Shown here: positions 8,673-16,947 of the stretch, one piece after another
Position numbering within the stretch: position 1 is the stretch's first letter
Layout: each line of letters starts with the position of its first letter
From: Bacteroidota bacterium
Lineage (GTDB): Bacteria > Bacteroidota > Ignavibacteria > SZUA-365
Length of the DNA: 46,896 nucleotides
Assembly: GCA_029907355.1 (NCBI GenBank)
Contig: JARYLZ010000015.1
Coordinates: 1 to 46,896, forward strand
Direction of reading: 5' to 3'
Made by a program: the position numbers and the translations under genes
Notes under the pieces: generated by a model
What the model was told of the DNA's origin: nothing
What the model saw: the letters and a program-made list of their open reading frames with translations, nothing else
Databases searched by the model: none

Positions 8673-9539
8673 ATGAACATCAAGATCGGTGACCGGCTCG
8701 TCGGCCCGGGGGAACCGTGTTTCGTCGTCGCCGAAATCGGTATCAACCACAACGGCGATGTGGGGATCGCCCGGAAACTCATCTCGGCGGCGCTCCTCGC
8801 GGGGGCCGAAGCGGTGAAGTTCCAGAAACGCACAATCGAGGTCGTCTACACGCCGGAGGAACTCGCCCGGCCGAGAGAAAACCCCTTCGGCCCGACGAAC
8901 GGCGATCTGAAACGCGGGCTCGAATTCGGGCAGGAGCAGTACGAGGCGATCGACGCGTACTGCAAACAGCAGGGCATCATGTGGTTCGCCTCGTGCTGGG
9001 ACGAGGGTTCCGTGGATTTCATCGAGCGGTTCGATCCGCCGGCGTACAAGATCGCGTCGGCCTGCCTGACGGACGACGACCTGCTCCGCTACCACAGGCG
9101 GACGGGAAAGCCGATCCTCCTCTCCACGGGCATGAGCACGATCGAACAGATCGACCATGCCGTCGAGGTGCTCGGCACGGACGGCCTCGTCATCATGCAC
9201 TGCACGAGCACGTACCCCTCGAAGCCCGAGGAGCTCAACTTGAACGTCATCCCGCGTCTCGCCGAGCGCTACGGGGTGCCGGTCGGCTATTCCGGCCACG
9301 AGGTCGGCCTCTCGACGACGGTCGCCGCCGCCCTCCTCGGCGCCTGCATCGTCGAGCGGCACATTACGCTCGACCGCTCCATGTGGGGCAGCGACCAGGC
9401 GGCGTCGGTGGAACCGCACGGTTTCAGCCGCATGGTCAGGGACATCCGCGTCAACGAAGCGGCCCTGGGGGACGGCGTCAAGCGCGTCTACGACTCCGAA
9501 CTCCCCATCATCGAGAAACTGCGCCGTGTCGGGAAATAA
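8673..9539 (+). CDS. neuB: NeuB-family nonulosonate (or its 9-phosphate) synthase, short form without SAF domain
   Basis: Condenses phosphoenolpyruvate with a six-carbon mannose-type sugar to make a nine-carbon acid. The TIM-barrel signature is complete: CFVVAEIGINHNGD near the N-terminus, AEAVKFQKR, MWFASCWDEGSV, YKIASACLTD, LLSTGMSTIEQI, HCTSTYPSKPEELNL, GYSGHE and ERHITLDRSMWGSDQ. The protein ends at 288 residues with KRVYDSELPIIEKLRRV, so the C-terminal antifreeze-like (SAF) domain that makes classical bacterial NeuB about 340-350 residues is absent. Short forms exist elsewhere, and the sequence ends cleanly, so this is not a visible truncation. Together with the phosphatase at 16434 this suggests a phosphorylated acceptor (Man-6-P or ManNAc-6-P), which is inference. 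ATG 8673 has TAGGAG upstream. Confidence 0.88.
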   Translation: MNIKIGDRLVGPGEPCFVVAEIGINHNGDVGIARKLISAALLAGAEAVKFQKRTIEVVYTPEELARPRENPFGPTNGDLKRGLEFGQEQYEAIDAYCKQQGIMWFASCWDEGSVDFIERFDPPAYKIASACLTDDDLLRYHRRTGKPILLSTGMSTIEQIDHAVEVLGTDGLVIMHCTSTYPSKPEELNLNVIPRLAERYGVPVGYSGHEVGLSTTVAAALLGACIVERHITLDRSMWGSDQAASVEPHGFSRMVRDIRVNEAALGDGVKRVYDSELPIIEKLRRVGK

Positions 9540-9590
9540 GCCGCCGCGAGGGAAGGGCGGATTCATGCCGGTATCGGTGAGGCAGAGACG

Positions 9591-11039
9591 ATGACGGCCG
9601 TGCCGTCGAAGAAACCACGCATCGTCATGATCGTGCCCCGCGGCGAGGCGGTGAGGAATTTCCTCTACTCGGAGACGCTGTCCCGCCTGGCCCGCGATGC
9701 GGAAATCGTTCTCCTCTCCGTGGTCGAAGGCTTCGAGGAGGACGCGCACATTCGCCCCTACGTCTCGAAACTCGTCCCGCTCCGTGAACACGAGGAAAGA
9801 TACCCCGTGACCCTCCTCCGCGGCCTCATCACGGATGCGCATTTCCGCTGGCTCTGGAGCGGCGTCGCGCGGAACAATCGGGAGACGGCGGATGCCCGCC
9901 CGAGGACATTCTGGAAAAGCGCCCGCTACCGCGTCTGGAAGGCCGTCGTCCGCTCTCTCGCCTTCCGGCCTGTGCTCGAAGAGCTGACACGCCTCGAGAA
10001 CGACCTCGCGTGGCGCCTGCGGCCCACCCGCGAGTTCGACGCGCTGTTTGAGGCACTGCAACCGGACCTCGTCTTCAACTGCTCGCACATCCACGGTCCG
10101 GCGGGCGAGCTCCCGTGCCGCGTCGCGCGCAGGATGGGGATACCCGTCGCGGGCTTCATCTTCTCCTGGGACAACCTGACCTCGCGGAGCCGCATCATCG
10201 TGCCGTACGACCATTACCTCGTCTGGCACGAGGGGATGAAACGGACGCTCCTTGCCCAGTATCCCTTCATCGACCCCGCCCGCGTACACGTGACGGGCAC
10301 GCCGCAGTTCGACTTCCATTTCCGCGACGATTTCCTCCTCCCGAGAGAAGAGCTGTGCCGGAGAATCGGCATCGATCCGGCCCTTCCCTACATCCTGTAC
10401 ACGACGGGGGTCGACCGGCATTTCCCGGAAGAGCACCTCCACGTGCGCGCGGTCATCGACATTCTCCGCGACCCCGCTTTTCCCGTTCCCTGCCGCCTCG
10501 TCGTGCGGACCTACGTGAAGGGGACCAGCCGGGAGATGAGAGCCCTCGCCGCCGAGCAGTGCGACGGGGTCGTGTTCCCGCCCGTCGAGTGGGACGAGCG
10601 CTGGTACACACCCTCGTACGGCGACCTGTCGCTGTACACCAGCCTCCTCCGCCACGCCGCCATGGGCATCAACGCGGCCTCCACCGTGTCGCTCGAACTG
10701 CTCATGTTCGGGAAACCCGTCGTGAACATCGGGTTCGACCCCCCCGGGAGCTCCCTCCCGCGCCATCTCCGCTGGCGGAGGCACATCGAGTTCGACCATT
10801 ACGCCCCCGTCGCCTCGAGCGGAGCCGTCATGGTCGCGAACTCCGCCGACGACATGCGGGCGATGATCCGCCGGGGATTGCTGGATCCCGAGAACGGGGC
10901 GGATGCGCGGAAGCGTTTCATCCGGGAAATGTTCGGGGACACGCTCGACGGGAAATCCGGCTCGAGGGTGGCGTCGGTCCTCCTGAGACTGGCAGGCGAG
11001 GCCTCGGAACGAAAAGCTCGCCTATCGGGGTGCGCATGA
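9591..11039 (+). CDS. GT-B-fold glycosyltransferase-like protein
   Basis: A 482-residue soluble protein with two Rossmann-like halves, as in GT-B transferases and CDP-glycerol glycerophosphotransferase relatives. The first half contains LQPDLVFNCSHIHGPAG and GIPVAGFIFSWDNLTS. The second begins at VHVTGTPQFDFHF, continues with PYILYTTGVDRHFPEEH, and carries the donor-binding-like NAASTVSLELLMFGKPVVNI, where an acidic residue and a glycine-proline turn fit a nucleotide-sugar site. This VTGTPQFD-type family is common in O-antigen loci but little studied. It directly follows the neuA/neuB pair (51 bases), so it is a candidate for the transferase using the CMP-nonulosonate; that is guilt by position only. 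No membrane helix is seen. Confidence 0.7.
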   Translation: MTAVPSKKPRIVMIVPRGEAVRNFLYSETLSRLARDAEIVLLSVVEGFEEDAHIRPYVSKLVPLREHEERYPVTLLRGLITDAHFRWLWSGVARNNRETADARPRTFWKSARYRVWKAVVRSLAFRPVLEELTRLENDLAWRLRPTREFDALFEALQPDLVFNCSHIHGPAGELPCRVARRMGIPVAGFIFSWDNLTSRSRIIVPYDHYLVWHEGMKRTLLAQYPFIDPARVHVTGTPQFDFHFRDDFLLPREELCRRIGIDPALPYILYTTGVDRHFPEEHLHVRAVIDILRDPAFPVPCRLVVRTYVKGTSREMRALAAEQCDGVVFPPVEWDERWYTPSYGDLSLYTSLLRHAAMGINAASTVSLELLMFGKPVVNIGFDPPGSSLPRHLRWRRHIEFDHYAPVASSGAVMVANSADDMRAMIRRGLLDPENGADARKRFIREMFGDTLDGKSGSRVASVLLRLAGEASERKARLSGCA

Positions 11040-11055
11040 CGCCGCAGGTGCCGCT

Positions 11056-12378
11056 GTGAAAAACGGAACCGCCGAAAAACCTCGCCTCCTCGTCGTTTCG
11101 CATGTCCGGCCCTTCCCGGGCGACGCCGGACAGCAGAAGCGCGTCGCCAACATGCTCAAAGCGCTCCGGGGTCATTTCACGGTCGACTTCCTCACCTTCG
11201 CGCGGGATCGGGACCGCCCTCTCGTGACGGAACGCCTCTCCCAGTGGGTCGACAGGCCTGTCGTCATGAGCTCCCGAACGATGCGGAACCCGTTCGCGCG
11301 AGTGTTCTACGGCGTCCTATCGAGGCTGTCCATGCTCGCCTGTGGTGTGAAATATTCGAATCACCTGATAGGAAGCGTGGAGCTGAATGAAAAGCGAATC
11401 GGGGAGCATGTCCGTCCCGAAGACTATTCGCTCGTCCTCTACGAATACATCCACGCGTGGCGGTCGGCGAAGCTCTTTCGCAGGAGGGGCATACCGTGCA
11501 TCCTCGACATGCACGATGTCCTCGTGCGGACGTACGAACGCTACCTGCAGTCCTTGAGGTTCGCACCGCGTTTCTGGAAACGGTACGCTCTCCGGCGCTA
11601 CGGAGAGGAAGAGAGGAGGGCGTGGCGGTCGTTCGACGGTATCGTCGCCATAAACAAGGCGGAGTACGACGAACTCAGAACGACCTTCGGGGATGACATG
11701 GCGCTCTTTTACGCCCCCATGGGGATCGACATGGAGGAGTGGCAGTACGGACATGGGCCCGCAGCCCCTCCCCGCGTCGCTTATTACGGTGGGCTGGGGA
11801 ACCCGAACAACAGCCGGGACGCGATGGCGTGCTACGAGAAGGTGATGCCGGAGGTCTGGAAGGAAAATCCCGGCGTCGAACTGTGGATCCTGGGGAGCAA
11901 CCCGCCGGCGGCTCTCAAGGCGCTGGAAGAGAAGGATCCCCGCGTGAAGGTGCCGGGGTTCGTCGAGGAGATCAAACCCATTCTGGGTTCTTCGTCCGTC
12001 ATGCTATGCCCCTTCACGGGCCGTTTCGGGTTCCGGAGCAGGATCGTGGAAGCGATGGCGCTCGGCGTTCCCGTGATCGCCGCGAGAGACGCCGTGTACG
12101 GGATGGAATTCGAAAACGGGAACGGCATCTTCATCGTCGACACCGTGGAGCGGATGCCGGGGATCATCAACGAACTCCTGAGGGACGCTACGGCACTGAA
12201 CGCTCTTCGAACTTCCGCACGGACCGAGGCGGAACGGCTGTACGGATTCGAAAGCTCGTACGGGAAGGCGGCACGGGAGATCGCTTTGTTCGCTGAATTG
12301 TTCCCGCGAGGATGGCAGAACCCGTACGGAAAAGGGGACGATACCGTCGTCCCCGATCTTGAGAGAAGGAATATGTGA
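11056..12378 (+). CDS. Glycosyltransferase family 4
   Basis: A 440-residue retaining GT-B glycosyltransferase. The N-terminal half begins LLVVSHVRPFPGDAGQQKR, like the exopolysaccharide-associated sugar transferases that carry a PFP(P/G)xxG lead. The C-terminal half has VAYYGGLGNPNNSRDA, VELWILGSNPP and the donor-site block SRIVEAMALGVPVIA, containing the second Glu of the EX7E motif (the first position falls in FTGRFGF and is not a Glu). That deviation is also seen in the above subfamily. The start is GTG 11056, 16 bases after the previous gene. A 244-base spacer without a recognisable gene (12379-12622) follows. Confidence 0.83.
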   Translation: MKNGTAEKPRLLVVSHVRPFPGDAGQQKRVANMLKALRGHFTVDFLTFARDRDRPLVTERLSQWVDRPVVMSSRTMRNPFARVFYGVLSRLSMLACGVKYSNHLIGSVELNEKRIGEHVRPEDYSLVLYEYIHAWRSAKLFRRRGIPCILDMHDVLVRTYERYLQSLRFAPRFWKRYALRRYGEEERRAWRSFDGIVAINKAEYDELRTTFGDDMALFYAPMGIDMEEWQYGHGPAAPPRVAYYGGLGNPNNSRDAMACYEKVMPEVWKENPGVELWILGSNPPAALKALEEKDPRVKVPGFVEEIKPILGSSSVMLCPFTGRFGFRSRIVEAMALGVPVIAARDAVYGMEFENGNGIFIVDTVERMPGIINELLRDATALNALRTSARTEAERLYGFESSYGKAAREIALFAELFPRGWQNPYGKGDDTVVPDLERRNM

Positions 12379-12622
12379 ACCAATGCGCGGCCGTTCCGAC
12401 CGATGGAGTGCATGAATCCCCTCCAGTTTTTACGGCCGCATCTGAGTCCAAAGAAATGGGTCTTTACGAAATTCGAGCGGGAAAGGGGTGAGCAAACATT
12501 CCCTCGAATCCCGACGGGAGAATGTCGGCATGGTGAGGGAACGGTTTGAATCATGAACTTCTATCGCGACGGCCTATCCATGAAGGGAAAACCCGGTACC
12601 AATAAGGAACGATGCGGTATCC

Positions 12623-13786
12623 ATGCGGTTGCTCGTCGTCTCTCATAAACTTTGCTGGGAAGACCCTGCTTCCCCCACGGGTTACTCGACGGATGGCGGC
12701 TTCCCGGACCAGATGCGCGCGCTCTCGGAACTCATGGACGAAACCACGATACTCCTCCCGCTCGACGGAACGCCGCATCACGGGGGAAAAGGGATGCTGA
12801 GCGGGAAAAACTTTCGCGTTATCCCTCTTCCCAAACCGAGAGCCGACGAAGGGGTAAAGAGAAAACTCGCCATGATCCCCTGGACGGCCGCCAATATCGG
12901 ACGAATCCGGGCATTCATCGAGCAGGCGGACTGCGTACACACCCCGATACCCGGAGATATCGGTACGGTGGGAATGCTCGCGGCCCACGCGGCGAAGAAA
13001 CCCCTCTTCGTCCGGTACTGCGGGAACTGGACGGTACAACACACGGCCATGGAACGGTTCTGGCGGCGGTTCATGGAAAGGAACGCCGGCGGGCGGAACG
13101 TCATGCTCGCGACGGGCTGGGCACCCGATCCACCGTCGGCGCTGAACCCGAACATCAAGTGGATCTTTTCGACGACGCTCACGGAAGAGAGGCTGAAACG
13201 ACAGGCGAGGAAGAGGACTCTCCCGGAACGCCGTCCTCTCCGGCTGATCACGGTCGGACGCCTCGAAAAGGGGAAAGGCATTCACCGTTCCATCGCGGCG
13301 GTGAGAATGCTCGCCGACAGGGGCGTGGACTGCGTCCTCGACATCGTGGGAGACGGGCCGCAGAGGGACATGCTGGCGGCGGAAGCGGACCGGCAAGGCG
13401 TCGGGAACCGCATCCGTTTTCTTGGACGGACGGACCGAGAGGGGGTATTCGCGTTCCTCGCCGATGCCGACCTGTTCCTTTTCCCGACCGACACCGAGGG
13501 TTTCCCGAAAGCCGTCGTCGAAGCCATGGCGTCGGGCCTCCCCGTCGTCGCAACCCCCGTGTCGGCTCTCCCGCACGTCCTCGGCAGGGGAGGCGGTATA
13601 CTCATGCGAGACTCGTCCCCTGCGTCGATCGCAGGGTCCGTGGAATCCTGCATCGCCGATCCGCGGAGGTATGCGGCGATGTCGGAAAAAGCGGTCGAGA
13701 CCGCGGCTTCATATACCCTGGAGCGTTGGAAGCAGGAACTCGCAGAGATTCTGACAAGCGTATGGGGGCCGCTGCGTGAGCGATAA
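12623..13786 (+). CDS. Glycosyltransferase family 4
   Basis: A 387-residue GT-B transferase. The donor domain starts with RLITVGRLEKGKGIHRSI, followed by LDIVGDGPQRDML, NRIRFLGRTDREGVF, and the EX7E motif in DTEGFPKAVVEAMASGLPVVATP. The acceptor domain carries the short YCGNWT segment typical of bacterial GT4 enzymes. The ATG at 12623 has AAGGAAC about ten bases upstream. The 3' end overlaps the GTG start of the next GT4 gene by 11 bases. Base composition is normal for the locus, in contrast to the next gene. The sugar transferred is unknown. Confidence 0.9.
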   Translation: MRLLVVSHKLCWEDPASPTGYSTDGGFPDQMRALSELMDETTILLPLDGTPHHGGKGMLSGKNFRVIPLPKPRADEGVKRKLAMIPWTAANIGRIRAFIEQADCVHTPIPGDIGTVGMLAAHAAKKPLFVRYCGNWTVQHTAMERFWRRFMERNAGGRNVMLATGWAPDPPSALNPNIKWIFSTTLTEERLKRQARKRTLPERRPLRLITVGRLEKGKGIHRSIAAVRMLADRGVDCVLDIVGDGPQRDMLAAEADRQGVGNRIRFLGRTDREGVFAFLADADLFLFPTDTEGFPKAVVEAMASGLPVVATPVSALPHVLGRGGGILMRDSSPASIAGSVESCIADPRRYAAMSEKAVETAASYTLERWKQELAEILTSVWGPLRER

Positions 13787-14903
13787 CGAACTCTCGAAAC
13801 AACGGATCGCGTTCATCGCCGGCACGCTCGGTCAAGGCGGCGCGGAGAAGCAGTTATACCATCTCCTGCAGATCCTGACGGGGGAGGGTGTGAAATGTGC
13901 CGTGTTTTCTTTGACCAAAGGGGAATACTGGGAAGAGAAGATAAGAGAATTGGGGGTTCCTGTGATTTATTGTGGTGGAAATGGTACCAAAATTTCACGA
14001 TTCATTTCTTTGTTGAGAGCTGTGACTGCATTCCAAGCGACAATTATTCAAAGCCAACACTTTTACACTAACCTCTATGCTATTACTCTTTCACTTTTAA
14101 CAAAGGCTATTGCCATTGGGGCAGTTCGAAGCGAGCTTCAAGCAGAAATCCAAAATTGTGGTTATATAATTGGATTTTTAAATTTGTATTGTCCGAGTTA
14201 TTTATTTATCAATTCTCGATCATCTTTTACTAAAGTTATAAATAAAAAACATCATAATAAGAAGTCTTTTTTTTTACCAAATGTCGTGGATGTTGATTTC
14301 TATAAACAATGTCAGAAATCAAATACAGGTACATTTACTCTTCTTGCTGTTGGGAGATTTTCTGAAGAAAAACGTTATGACCGTATTCTTGATATATACG
14401 TTAACTTGACGAATGAAGTTAAAAGCAAAGCACGTGTTATTCTTGCAGGTACAGGGCCATTGAAATACGATCTTATGGACAAAGCGAGAAAATATGGCTT
14501 AAATAGAAATAGATGTATATTTACAGGAAATTATACAGACACAGTCGAACTGTATAAATCCGCAGATGTTTATTTACTGACCTCACAATACGAGGGAATG
14601 CCGAATGTCGTCATGGAGGCAATGGCTTGCGGATTGCCTGTCGTTGCGACGGCAGCCGGCGATACACCGGAACTGTTCCCGCCGGAACTCCGGTGGCTCG
14701 TGATCGATCCTTATTCTCCGGATGCCTTCGTGTCCGTTCTGGAAAAGCTTTACCACAACCCCGATCTCAGGCTGGAGATCGGACGAAAACTCAGAAACTA
14801 TATCGTTGACCATCATTCCCTAGAAGTGTTGAGGCCGCGGATCATCGAAACGTATCGTTCGGTCTGCACCGGGGGAAAGCATAGGATTGACACTGCTGCA
14901 TGA
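13776..14903 (+). CDS. Glycosyltransferase family 4, mosaic gene with AT-rich core
   Basis: A 375-residue GT4 enzyme, intact in frame. The N-terminus has AFIAGTLGQGGAEKQLYHLL, the donor domain LLAVGRFSEEKRYDRIL and VILAGTGPLKYDL, and the EX7E motif is YEGMPNVVMEAMACGLPVVATAAG without interruption. GTG 13776 overlaps the previous gene by 11 bases, and the stop overlaps the O-antigen ligase start (ATGA 14900-14903). Composition is striking. The first 130 and last 300 bases match the GC-rich locus, but about 13905-14600 is strongly AT-rich (13 G/C in 60 at 14161-14220 against 41 of 60 at 14641-14700). The 3' switch falls at the conserved EX7E codons. I infer replacement of the gene's middle by DNA from a low-GC relative. 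Confidence 0.9.
   Translation: MSDNELSKQRIAFIAGTLGQGGAEKQLYHLLQILTGEGVKCAVFSLTKGEYWEEKIRELGVPVIYCGGNGTKISRFISLLRAVTAFQATIIQSQHFYTNLYAITLSLLTKAIAIGAVRSELQAEIQNCGYIIGFLNLYCPSYLFINSRSSFTKVINKKHHNKKSFFLPNVVDVDFYKQCQKSNTGTFTLLAVGRFSEEKRYDRILDIYVNLTNEVKSKARVILAGTGPLKYDLMDKARKYGLNRNRCIFTGNYTDTVELYKSADVYLLTSQYEGMPNVVMEAMACGLPVVATAAGDTPELFPPELRWLVIDPYSPDAFVSVLEKLYHNPDLRLEIGRKLRNYIVDHHSLEVLRPRIIETYRSVCTGGKHRIDTAA
13905..14600 (+). other. AT-rich island inside a glycosyltransferase gene
   Basis: A block of about 700 bases with far lower GC than both flanks, lying wholly inside one reading frame. No repeats, inverted ends or mobility genes border it. Its edges coincide with the conserved GGAEKQL-proximal region and the EX7E motif, so homologous recombination at conserved codons is a likely cause. 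Confidence 0.85.
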
Positions 14904-16324
14904 TCGGGTCTCCGTACACGACATTCCGGGCTTACAGGCTGCCGAGAACGCATGGCAGGTCATCGCCGTTTCTCGGGCCGTTCACGCTCGACGACCCGAC
15001 GGTGCCGATCACACGACTCTGGATGGTACGGATCATCGTGTTCCACGCCGTGCTGGGTATCGCACTCAAGTACATCCCGTATCTCTCCCTCCTCTATGCG
15101 CTCGTCGTGGGTTGGTACGCCCTCTCTACAGCAATCCGGACCCCCACGGCGGACCGTATCCTCTATACGATCGGCTATATCGCAGGTGCGGAGGTCTTGA
15201 TTCGGATGACAAAGGCACCGGTGCTCTGGATGTATTCGGAATACTTGATTCTCGTTCTCGCCATCGTGCTCATCAACCGGATGCGGCCGGTCCGCCGGCA
15301 GCTCATGAGCCCGCTCGTGTATTTCCTTCTCCTCCTCCCCTCCGTAGCCGTTTCGGCCCTATCGGGCGACTGGAGCGCCTTCCGCCAAGGGGTGGCGTTC
15401 AACCTGGCTGGGCCCGTGTGCCTCGGTATCGGTGTGCTCGCCGTCTCGCGCCTCTCTTTCAGCAGGAGAACCTACGAGGGGGCGATGTTCTTCGCCGCTT
15501 TGCCCGTCGTATCCGTCGCAGCCATCGTAGCGGTCAGGCACCTCGGTGGGACGGAGGTGCATTACGCCGTCTCGGCCGCGAGCAAGGAGGCGTCGGGGGG
15601 GTATGCGCCGAACCAGGTCTCCAACGCCCTCTCTTTCGGCGCCGTGATGTTCCTCTCGCTGGCGGCGATCGCGGAGAAATGGAAAGCGGGCCGGACGATG
15701 ATGATCGTTCTTTTCATCCTCCTAACCGTCCTGGCGGTGCTGACCATGTCGAGAGGCGGGGCGTGGAATCTCGCGGCCTTCTGCATCCCCTTTTTCCTCT
15801 TTCGGCTCGGGAAGGCGAAGAAACGCTTCCGCTTTCTTCTTGGGTCAGCTATGGTGCTTCTTCTCTATGGGGAATTCATCGTCCCCTGGATGGACAAGTA
15901 TTCGGAAGGTGCTCTTGAACGGCGCTACAAGGACACGAACGTAACCCACCGGGACGAAATGGCCCGCTCGGAACTCCGCGCGTTCACCGAGTCGCCGCTG
16001 ACGGGTGTCGGTCCCGGTATGTCGGCGAAATACCGGCGCGAAGTGCTCCGAGGGGAGTATTCGGAGTCGCATACGGAGTTCACGCGCCTCCTTGCGGAGC
16101 ACGGCGTGTTCGGGATAGCGGCGTTCCTCGCGCTCGTGTACCTCTTCGCAGTCATCACGATCCGCGCGAGGAAGACCATCGATCGGGGGTGGATCCTCGG
16201 GGCCATTCTCTGGGTGGTCGTCTTCTTCTCCCATTCCGCGACGCGGCTGGTCATCTTCGCCTTCCTCATCATGCTCGCGACGATTCTCTCCTCTATCGAG
16301 GATCGCGAGATGGCCTCGCCGTGA
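14900..16324 (+). CDS. O-antigen ligase / polymerase (WaaL/Wzy-like) membrane protein
   Basis: A 474-residue inner-membrane protein with about ten to twelve predicted hydrophobic helices and the large periplasmic loop of the Wzy/WaaL superfamily. Signature elements are LTMSRGGAWNL before the loop, LTGVGPGMSAKYR, and SHTEFTRLLAEHGVFGIAAF, which carries the conserved His used by O-antigen ligases. Wzy polymerases and WaaL ligases cannot be separated reliably by sequence. Because export here appears to use a Wzt ABC transporter, which needs no Wzy polymerase, ligation of the finished glycan to lipid A-core in the periplasm is the more consistent role. The start codon overlaps the preceding GT4 stop. 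The first 35 residues are hydrophilic and unusual. Confidence 0.85.
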   Translation: MIGSPYTTFRAYRLPRTHGRSSPFLGPFTLDDPTVPITRLWMVRIIVFHAVLGIALKYIPYLSLLYALVVGWYALSTAIRTPTADRILYTIGYIAGAEVLIRMTKAPVLWMYSEYLILVLAIVLINRMRPVRRQLMSPLVYFLLLLPSVAVSALSGDWSAFRQGVAFNLAGPVCLGIGVLAVSRLSFSRRTYEGAMFFAALPVVSVAAIVAVRHLGGTEVHYAVSAASKEASGGYAPNQVSNALSFGAVMFLSLAAIAEKWKAGRTMMIVLFILLTVLAVLTMSRGGAWNLAAFCIPFFLFRLGKAKKRFRFLLGSAMVLLLYGEFIVPWMDKYSEGALERRYKDTNVTHRDEMARSELRAFTESPLTGVGPGMSAKYRREVLRGEYSESHTEFTRLLAEHGVFGIAAFLALVYLFAVITIRARKTIDRGWILGAILWVVVFFSHSATRLVIFAFLIMLATILSSIEDREMASP

Positions 16325-16433
16325 ATACGATCTTCCCATCCAGTTTTCTTCCGCGTTCGGCTCGATAACCGGTATATCAGGGCATCGTTTCCCGACATCG
16401 TGAAACAGAGATAAAACATCGTACGAGTCCGCC

Positions 16434-16934
16434 ATGTCCTCCGTCACCCATCTCGTGAAGGGGATCCGCCTCCTCGTTTTCGATTTCGACGGGGTGATGA
16501 CGGATAATACCGTCATCGTCTTCCAGGACGGGAAAGAAGCCGTCGTCTGCCATCGGGGGGACGGGCTGGGCGTGACACGCCTGAAACAGATCGGTTTCCC
16601 GATGCTCGTTCTTTCGACGGAAACCAACCCGGTCGTGAGGGCGCGCTGCGACAAGCTGGGGATAGAGTGCCTCAACGGGGTAGGCGACAAATTGTCTATC
16701 CTGAAGCGCATCGCCGCCGAGCGCGGAATCGATGCGCGCGAGGTAGCATACGTCGGCAACGACGTGAACGACCTCGAGTGCATGCGATGGGCCGGCTTCC
16801 CTATTGCCGTAGCCGACGCCCACCCTGCCGTGCTGGGAACGGCTCGGTACGTCACGAAAAGCCGGGGTGGGCACGGAGCGGTTCGGGAAATTGCGGATCT
16901 ATTTCTCCCTGAAACGGATGGAGGTGCCTCTTGA
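16434..16934 (+). CDS. C0-type HAD phosphatase, KDN-9-P / Neu5Ac-9-P phosphatase-like
   Basis: A 166-residue cap-less HAD phosphatase of the KdsC/YrbI group, which acts as a tetramer. Motif I is FDFDGVMTDN (nucleophile D17, acid D19), motif II is VLSTETN, motif III lies around GVGDKLSILK, and motif IV is YVGNDVNDLECM. KdsC enzymes usually have a Gly-Arg pair in the motif II segment (TGRxA). Here E63 and K74 occupy it with the same 11-residue spacing as the Glu56/Lys67 pair that I recall as specificity determinants of Bacteroides KDN-9-phosphate phosphatase. I therefore infer removal of the 9-phosphate from the product of the synthase at 8673. It lies 13 bases before an asparagine-synthetase gene rather than next to neuA/neuB. 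Confidence 0.85.
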   Translation: MSSVTHLVKGIRLLVFDFDGVMTDNTVIVFQDGKEAVVCHRGDGLGVTRLKQIGFPMLVLSTETNPVVRARCDKLGIECLNGVGDKLSILKRIAAERGIDAREVAYVGNDVNDLECMRWAGFPIAVADAHPAVLGTARYVTKSRGGHGAVREIADLFLPETDGGAS

Positions 16935-16947
16935 ACGGCGAGCGGCC

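Noticed and set aside
7800-10799. 999-codon open frame on the minus strand
   Set aside because: It lies antisense to four well-supported genes (GT2, neuA, neuB, GT-B). The product is rich in Arg, Glu, His, Val and Asp without domain pattern, a usual mirror of GC-rich third positions.
12387-12442. Inverted repeat GCGGCCGT / ACGGCCGC as a terminator
   Set aside because: Arms of eight bases are about 38 bases apart and no T-tract follows; likely chance in GC-rich DNA.
16434-16934. Calling the HAD enzyme KdsC (KDO-8-P phosphatase)
   Set aside because: The motif II segment has STETN with E63/K74 rather than the Arg-containing KdsC motif, and no other KDO gene is nearby.
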